A DNA stretch of 64,000 nucleotides from Alteromonadaceae bacterium M269 (GTDB lineage: Bacteria; Pseudomonadota; Gammaproteobacteria; Enterobacterales; Alteromonadaceae). The notes beneath the pieces are model-generated. The model saw nothing but the letters and a program-made list of their open reading frames with translations, ran no database searches and was not told the origin of the DNA. The stretch is from contig SMNZ01000001.1 of NCBI GenBank assembly GCA_004353515.1, forward strand, positions 930,001 to 994,000. The letters run 5' to 3'. Made by a program: the position numbers and the translations under genes. Below, piece after piece: positions 58,156-64,000 of the stretch (positions are counted from its first letter, which is position 1; each line of letters opens with the position of its first letter).

Positions 58156-58341
58156 ATTTCCATTAATATCACTTCCCTGCAAAGCCAATAATAGCAATAG
58201 CTCCCTCATAAATAGCGCACTTAAATTCCATAAAAATGATGTTTGATATGGACTGATAAATTCGCAAATTTTCTGTTGTGTCTTACACTTAGAATAACAG
58301 TTCGAGAACTTTACTCTCGGTCATTCATTAAGGGGCACTGT

Positions 58342-59187
58342 ATGATAAATATAAGCCGTTTAGTATTCATTCTGTTGTTAAGTACGCTAATTCTAGCCTG
58401 TTCTCCAGGCCCATCAGAGGAAGATAATAAAACAGCATCAACAACACCTGTTGAACAAGCACAAGAAGCTGCACCAGACAATACACCTGAATGTACCTTT
58501 GTATTGGGATTTGATAGTTGGGAACCCTACCAATACGCCGATGTTGGTGGACATATAGCGGGTTTGGATATCGAACTGGTTACCGCCATCACTGATAAAA
58601 TGAACTGCACCATAGATTACCGCCGAGGCACTTGGGTCTCCTTGCTTAACGAACTAAGGCAAGGAACTGTTGATATGCTGCTCGGTGCATCAAAAACAGC
58701 AGATAGAGAACAATTCGCGCTATTTAGCGATGCCTATCGTATGGAAGAGATTTCTCTTTATATTCGTAAAGACGACGAAAGTTTTCCAGACAGAAAAAGT
58801 GTCAGCGACTTCGTCGAAAATGGCAGTAAGATTGGCATTACTGAGGACTACTACTATGGTCCTGAAGTCTCAATGCTTCTAGACGGTTCGGTAACGTCCA
58901 AGTTCTTCTCATCAGGCATCATGGGCGAACTCAACATAGCTAGACTCTTGGACCACGATATTGATGGGTTCCTGGAAGATAGTTTTGTCGGTGCATCATT
59001 GATAAGACGTAAAGCCTTGTCAGATTATATTGTCCCTCATGGTATAACGATTCAAACTGGGGATGCCTACGTTATGTTCAGCAAGATAAGTGTAAGCGAA
59101 GAGCAATTAACGGAGTTTAACCGATACCTTGCTGAGATTAAGGCCAGCGATGTCTATGACAATATCGTCAAGAAATACAGCCATTAA
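58342..59187 (+). CDS. lipoprotein solute-binding protein (SBP_bac_3 type)
   Basis: A 281-residue protein. Signal peptide with lipobox LILAC (Cys20), a 30-residue linker rich in Ser/Thr/Ala/Glu, then a periplasmic-binding domain with GFDSWEPYQYADVGGHIAGLD, MLLGASKTADREQFALFSD and a YVMFSK segment near the end. The family binds amino acids or other small molecules; a substrate is not readable, and no ABC permease or ATPase gene is next to it, so it may be a free-standing sensor. The ATG at 58342 has AAGGGG in front; an upstream in-frame start gives a non-signal extension. Confidence 0.86.
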   Translation: MINISRLVFILLLSTLILACSPGPSEEDNKTASTTPVEQAQEAAPDNTPECTFVLGFDSWEPYQYADVGGHIAGLDIELVTAITDKMNCTIDYRRGTWVSLLNELRQGTVDMLLGASKTADREQFALFSDAYRMEEISLYIRKDDESFPDRKSVSDFVENGSKIGITEDYYYGPEVSMLLDGSVTSKFFSSGIMGELNIARLLDHDIDGFLEDSFVGASLIRRKALSDYIVPHGITIQTGDAYVMFSKISVSEEQLTEFNRYLAEIKASDVYDNIVKKYSH

Positions 59188-59218
59188 CCTATAAGTTAGT
59201 GTTCTAAAAATGATTTGA

Positions 59219-59249
59219 GAGAGGCAGTACAGGTCTGTTACTGCTTCTC
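59219..59249 (+). terminator. hairpin behind the solute-binding protein gene
   Basis: GAGAGGCAGTA / TACTGCTTCTC, an 11-bp stem with one G-T pair and a 9-base loop, 32 bases after the stop codon. There is no T-run behind it, so termination is only likely by position. Confidence 0.45.
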
Positions 59250-59397
59250 CATACTCCCCTAAAAACTACCTTACTACCTCCATATCAGCTCACGTCTTAA
59301 TACTGCAAATTTATTAACCTACAAATGAACCTTAAGATTAGATAGCCGTCTCTTACCAACCATTAAGTACTATAAAAATGATTGATAAGCAGGATTA

Positions 59398-59916
59398 ATG
59401 GCATTCGGACAAGGGCTGATATTTGGAATTGAAGTGACATGGATTTGGCTTGCTTTGCTTCTTTTTCTACTTTTTCGTATAGAAAAACCAGCAAAATACT
59501 ACTATGAGCAGGGCCTCAAGGCACTTGACAAGAATAGTCCTAAGGAAGCTATCTCGTTGTTTCAAAGTGCACTAACAAAACAAAGTGATTTTCCTGAGGT
59601 ACGAATTGCACTGAGTGAATTATATGTCGAACTTGGTGACATTCATTCTGCAGAAGGCCTGTTGTCACAAACTATTGAGCAACGCTTCGAACTTGAAAAA
59701 AGTGTCTTGCTACTGGCTAAGGTGTATTTCTATCAAAATAAAATTGATGACCTAGAACGTCACGTTAGATTGTGGGAAAACAATATGGACCTAAGCAAAC
59801 CTATTAGAGAAAAATTATCGCTATATAACACCCTTATTCGTGTCAACAGAAGAGCGTTGCCGTCACCCGAAAAAGTATCACCACCAGATATTTTTGATCT
59901 TGGTGATCATCATTAG
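59398..59916 (+). CDS. membrane-anchored TPR-like protein
   Basis: A 172-residue protein with one N-terminal membrane helix (about 9-28) and a helical TPR-like domain (about 33-150: YYEQGLKALDKNSPKEAISL, ALSELYVELGDIHSAEGL). No named family was recognised; the form is like small membrane-bound TPR proteins that scaffold other inner-membrane proteins. AGGA stands five bases before the ATG. No gene of the same direction adjoins closely. Confidence 0.7.
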   Translation: MAFGQGLIFGIEVTWIWLALLLFLLFRIEKPAKYYYEQGLKALDKNSPKEAISLFQSALTKQSDFPEVRIALSELYVELGDIHSAEGLLSQTIEQRFELEKSVLLLAKVYFYQNKIDDLERHVRLWENNMDLSKPIREKLSLYNTLIRVNRRALPSPEKVSPPDIFDLGDHH

Positions 59917-60033
59917 CTCCCCTTTTTATTCAAAGCGTAAGCACTTAATTAGAGTTTGTTAATCTTTGGTTAATGCCTAGCTGTTTGGTATAGTGCAGAA
60001 GTAGATATTGGAACTAACTAGAGTTTAATACTC
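59917..60033. other. spacer with solo repeat-end-like sequence
   Basis: TAGAGTTTGTTAATCTTTGG at 59950-59969 resembles the terminal repeat of the element that follows (TAGAGCGTGTTAATCTTTGC), with three mismatches. A hairpin CTAGAGT-TTAAT-ACTCTAG at 60018-60036 abuts it. No coding was seen. Confidence 0.5.
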
Positions 60034-60300
60034 TAGAGCGTGTTAATCTTTGCTGTATGCTTTTGCAGCGAGTTGTTTGCTATTTGGGCAAGGAAGAAGC
60101 TGTGTGGTGTAGTCATCTACACAAATAGACTCTGACGCCGAATAAATAGCAAACAAACGCTGTCCTTTGGATTCGTTATAAAGGCACCTTGCTTTTTGTT
60201 GTCAGCTTTTGACTTGGATGACCAAGCCTGCAAGCTTACGCCGCAATCAAAACGCCTTTATTTAGAACAAAACCTATACAGCAAAGATCAACACGCTCTA
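60034..60300. mobile_element. MITE-like element, 267 bp, 25-bp terminal inverted repeats
   Basis: Left end 60034-60058 begins TAGAGCGTGTTAATCTTTGC; right end 60276-60300 is its reverse complement with a single mismatch over 25 bp (reads ATACAGCAAAGATCAACACG, then CTCTA). Further in, TTGTTTGCTATTT near 60073 is answered by AAATAGCAAACAA near 60143, and GTGTAG-TCAT-CTACAC lies in the middle. There is no transposase ORF. TA at both outer ends would fit IS630/Tc1-type insertion into TA (inference). The right end lies 17 bases before the start of the next gene. Confidence 0.85.
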
Positions 60301-60317
60301 ATTACAATGAATGTTAT

Positions 60318-61085
60318 ATGTCAGAAAATCAAACCACATCACAGTCTGAAATAGTGACGAAAGAGCAAAGCCAAACCGAAAGCACAGTGTCTCCTCCCCC
60401 TCAGAAGAGCAGTGGCTTCTTTGCTAACCTTATTTTCAACATCGCTGTACCAACACTTATCTTAACCAAGCTCAGTGGTCCAGAGTATTTAGGGCCTGTA
60501 TGGAGCATAGTGGTCGCATTATCTTTCCCTATTGGTTATGGGCTGTGGGATTTGAAGCAATCGGGGAAAGTCAATGGCTTCTCTATTTTAGGCATCATCA
60601 GCGTATTTTTAACAGGTGGAATCAGTCTACTTAAACTTGATCCTCAATATATTGCTATTAAGGAAGCAGCAATACCCGCCGTCATAGGTGTTGGTGTTTT
60701 CTTTACGCAAAATACCAAATATTCAGTTGTCAAAATACTCATTCTTAATGAGCAACTTCTGCGTCTTGATTTACTCAAACAGGCGTTAGAGGAAGCAAAC
60801 AATACAGCACTTTTCGAGAAGAAGATGAAAATTGCTACGACGATCATCGCCAGTTCCTTCTTTTTGTCTTCCGTTTTGAATTATGTATTGGCAAAAGTTA
60901 TCTTGGTCAGTCCTCCAGGAACAACAGAATACAGTCAAGAGTTAGGGAAAATGACAGCGTTAAGCTATCCGGTTATCATGGTTCCTAGTATGATCATCTT
61001 AATCGCAGCTATGTGGTATCTTTTTAGTCAAATCAAAAAGTGCACTGGCAAAGGCTTCGACAGCTTTATGGTTGAAGAAAATTAA
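60318..61085 (+). CDS. multi-spanning membrane protein, VC0807-like
   Basis: A 255-residue inner-membrane protein. After a hydrophilic Gln/Ser/Thr-rich N-terminus of about 32 residues come six to seven hydrophobic segments; the first repeat includes LIFNIAVPTLILTKLSGP and FPIGYGLWDLKQSGKVN, as in VC0807-type proteins. The function of the family is unknown. The start ATG at 60318 has no good ribosome binding site, and the MITE-like element ends 17 bases upstream, so expression signals must lie within or just after the element. Confidence 0.75.
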   Translation: MSENQTTSQSEIVTKEQSQTESTVSPPPQKSSGFFANLIFNIAVPTLILTKLSGPEYLGPVWSIVVALSFPIGYGLWDLKQSGKVNGFSILGIISVFLTGGISLLKLDPQYIAIKEAAIPAVIGVGVFFTQNTKYSVVKILILNEQLLRLDLLKQALEEANNTALFEKKMKIATTIIASSFFLSSVLNYVLAKVILVSPPGTTEYSQELGKMTALSYPVIMVPSMIILIAAMWYLFSQIKKCTGKGFDSFMVEEN

Positions 61086-61115
61086 GCAAACCATTCCGAT
61101 AAAAAAGAGACTTCT

Positions 61116-61529
61116 ATGGAAATGACAAACGCTGAACTCACTGAGTTAATGGTTGATAGCGCGAAAAATGCTGTCACTACAACCTTATCTGAGTTTAATT
61201 TAGAACTAGATGGTTCGATCGAAAGCGTAGCAAAAGTTGATGACGTTATCTTAAGTTGGATTGATAAATATAAAGACCAAGCGCTAGAAGATAACTCTGT
61301 TTTTACCATCTGCAATATCTATGGAGCTTACATTGGCGAGATTTTTCGTAAGACAATAGGTGGCAACTGGCACTACGATCAATCAGACGAAAAAGCACCT
61401 TATGTTGTGCTTGAATATGGCGGTAAAAGCTATGCATTTGCAGGTATCTGCTACCAACGTCTGGTTAATGATAGTGAAATCAGTGTCCAAGATTATTTCA
61501 ATAAAGCGATGGAAAACAGTAAACAATAA
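61116..61529 (+). CDS. small soluble protein of unknown function
   Basis: A 137-residue acidic protein, probably cytoplasmic. The N-terminal half is helical (AELTELMVDSAKNAVTTTL); the middle carries IYGAYIGEIFRKTIGGNWHY, and then beta-type VLEYGGKSYAFAGICYQRLV. The GAYIGEIFRK... block recalls families of small bacterial proteins with an 'LG.Y.GEV' pattern, but I cannot name one. It follows the VC0807-like gene by 30 bases, in the same direction, and may share its transcript. Confidence 0.65.
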   Translation: MEMTNAELTELMVDSAKNAVTTTLSEFNLELDGSIESVAKVDDVILSWIDKYKDQALEDNSVFTICNIYGAYIGEIFRKTIGGNWHYDQSDEKAPYVVLEYGGKSYAFAGICYQRLVNDSEISVQDYFNKAMENSKQ

Positions 61530-61555
61530 CTCATATCATTGAGTTGCACTGACCT

Positions 61556-61587
61556 TTATAGAAAGGAGCACAAACTCCTTTCTATAA
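61556..61587. terminator. bidirectional hairpin between convergent genes
   Basis: Perfect 13-bp stem TTATAGAAAGGAG / CTCCTTTCTATAA with the 6-base loop CACAAA, between the stop codons of the unknown gene (plus) and ligA (minus). No T-run on either side, but stem and position fit a two-way terminator. Confidence 0.65.
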
Positions 61588-61601
61588 GATTTGAACCACA
61601 A

Positions 61602-63689
<2,088 letters not shown>

Positions 63690-63702
63690 TCAACATTAAG
63701 GA

Positions 63703-64000
63703 TTAGTTTCTTCGGATCATGCGTTTTCTTTCGAATTCGCGGATTTTCTCTATATACTGCTGCAAACTTTGCTTATTCAAGCGGCTTCGTCTGCCATCTA
63801 ATACTTGAGCACCAAATTCATCTGATATCTTACGTGCAGCGTTATGCATCATATTGAAAACCTGATGAGCATCGCCTTCAATCGGTAAAATCATAAATAA
63901 AGAGATACCTTGAGTAGAGAAGTTTTCAAGATTATCAATATCAAAAACACCAGGCTTAAACATATTAGCCAAGCTAAATAGCACCGGCCCTTTACCGTTG
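63703..64000 (-). CDS. zipA: cell division protein ZipA, C-terminal part (5' end outside window)
   Basis: The frame is open to the right edge (98 codons visible). The visible part is the FtsZ-binding ZipA C-terminal domain: NGKGPVLFSLANMFKPG, FSTQGISLFMILP and the closing helix ending in RRN. ZipA anchors the Z ring to the inner membrane; its N-terminal membrane helix would be beyond the window. It is read toward ligA, 58 bases before the chosen ligA start. Confidence 0.93.
   Translation of the reverse strand, partial: NGKGPVLFSLANMFKPGVFDIDNLENFSTQGISLFMILPIEGDAHQVFNMMHNAARKISDEFGAQVLDGRRSRLNKQSLQQYIEKIREFERKRMIRRN

Overview
The window looks like a chromosomal segment of a marine, Gram-negative gammaproteobacterium with fairly low G+C. 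The order of the conserved blocks (pnp-nlpI; miaB-phoH-ybeY-corC-lnt; mfd next to a csiV-like gene; lolCDE / DUF2062 / comEC / msbA-lpxK-kdsB; ligA next to zipA) is that of Alteromonadales-like gammaproteobacteria. The genus cannot be fixed from sequence reading alone. I saw no rRNA or tRNA gene, no CRISPR array, no prophage and no intact insertion sequence.

Layout. 1-5 kb: a lipoprotein cut by the window edge, then the envelope operon msbA-lpxK-Trm112-like-kdsB (minus strand). 5-12.7 kb: a two-gene signalling unit, a 1767-residue kinase-like/AAA/GAF/histidine kinase protein and a receiver-PAS-GGDEF-EAL protein. 12.8-19 kb: comEC, a DUF2062 protein and lolCDE. 19-25.5 kb: a PilZ-type protein, mfd, a csiV-like gene and a PduO-type cobalamin adenosyltransferase. 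25.6-32.8 kb: an SLC13 transporter, a periplasmic cyclophilin with a GlyGly-CTERM-like tail, a nitrilase/TauE pair, a pair with a glycine-rich-domain family protein and a Cys/Gly-tailed protein, a MITE-like repeat and an esterase-like protein lacking its nucleophile.

32.8-41.8 kb: an accessory carbohydrate cluster. Six minus-strand genes (Gfo/Idh/MocA dehydrogenase, cytoplasmic TIM-barrel isomerase/epimerase, MFS transporter, gluconate 2-dehydrogenase subunit-3-like protein, GMC oxidoreductase, Tat-exported TIM-barrel protein) diverge from a LacI regulator, which is followed by an exported beta-propeller protein. A palindromic operator lies before the six-gene run and again before the propeller gene, tying them into one regulon. 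The architecture suggests periplasmic oxidation of a sugar or glycoside followed by uptake and further conversion; the substrate is unknown.

41.8-49.2 kb: a repeat-containing HExxH metalloprotease-like gene 6 bp behind nlpI, a DUF1244 gene, pnp (with no rpsO upstream), an ECF sigma factor with a small membrane protein, and the decayed C-terminal end of a TonB-dependent receptor. 49.6-57.6 kb: a ubiquinone-type hydroxylase, then a DMT transporter and miaB-phoH-ybeY-corC-lnt. 57.7-64 kb: an exported thioredoxin-like protein, a lipoprotein solute-binding protein, a TM-TPR protein, a 267-bp MITE-like element directly upstream of a VC0807-like membrane protein, a small unknown gene, ligA, and the C-terminal part of zipA at the window edge.

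Most genes are housekeeping. The least explained parts are the carbohydrate regulon, the nlpI-metalloprotease pair, the glycine-rich/Cys-tail pair, the kinase-like histidine kinase, and a terminator-like structure at 50.96-51.01 kb with no gene in front of it.
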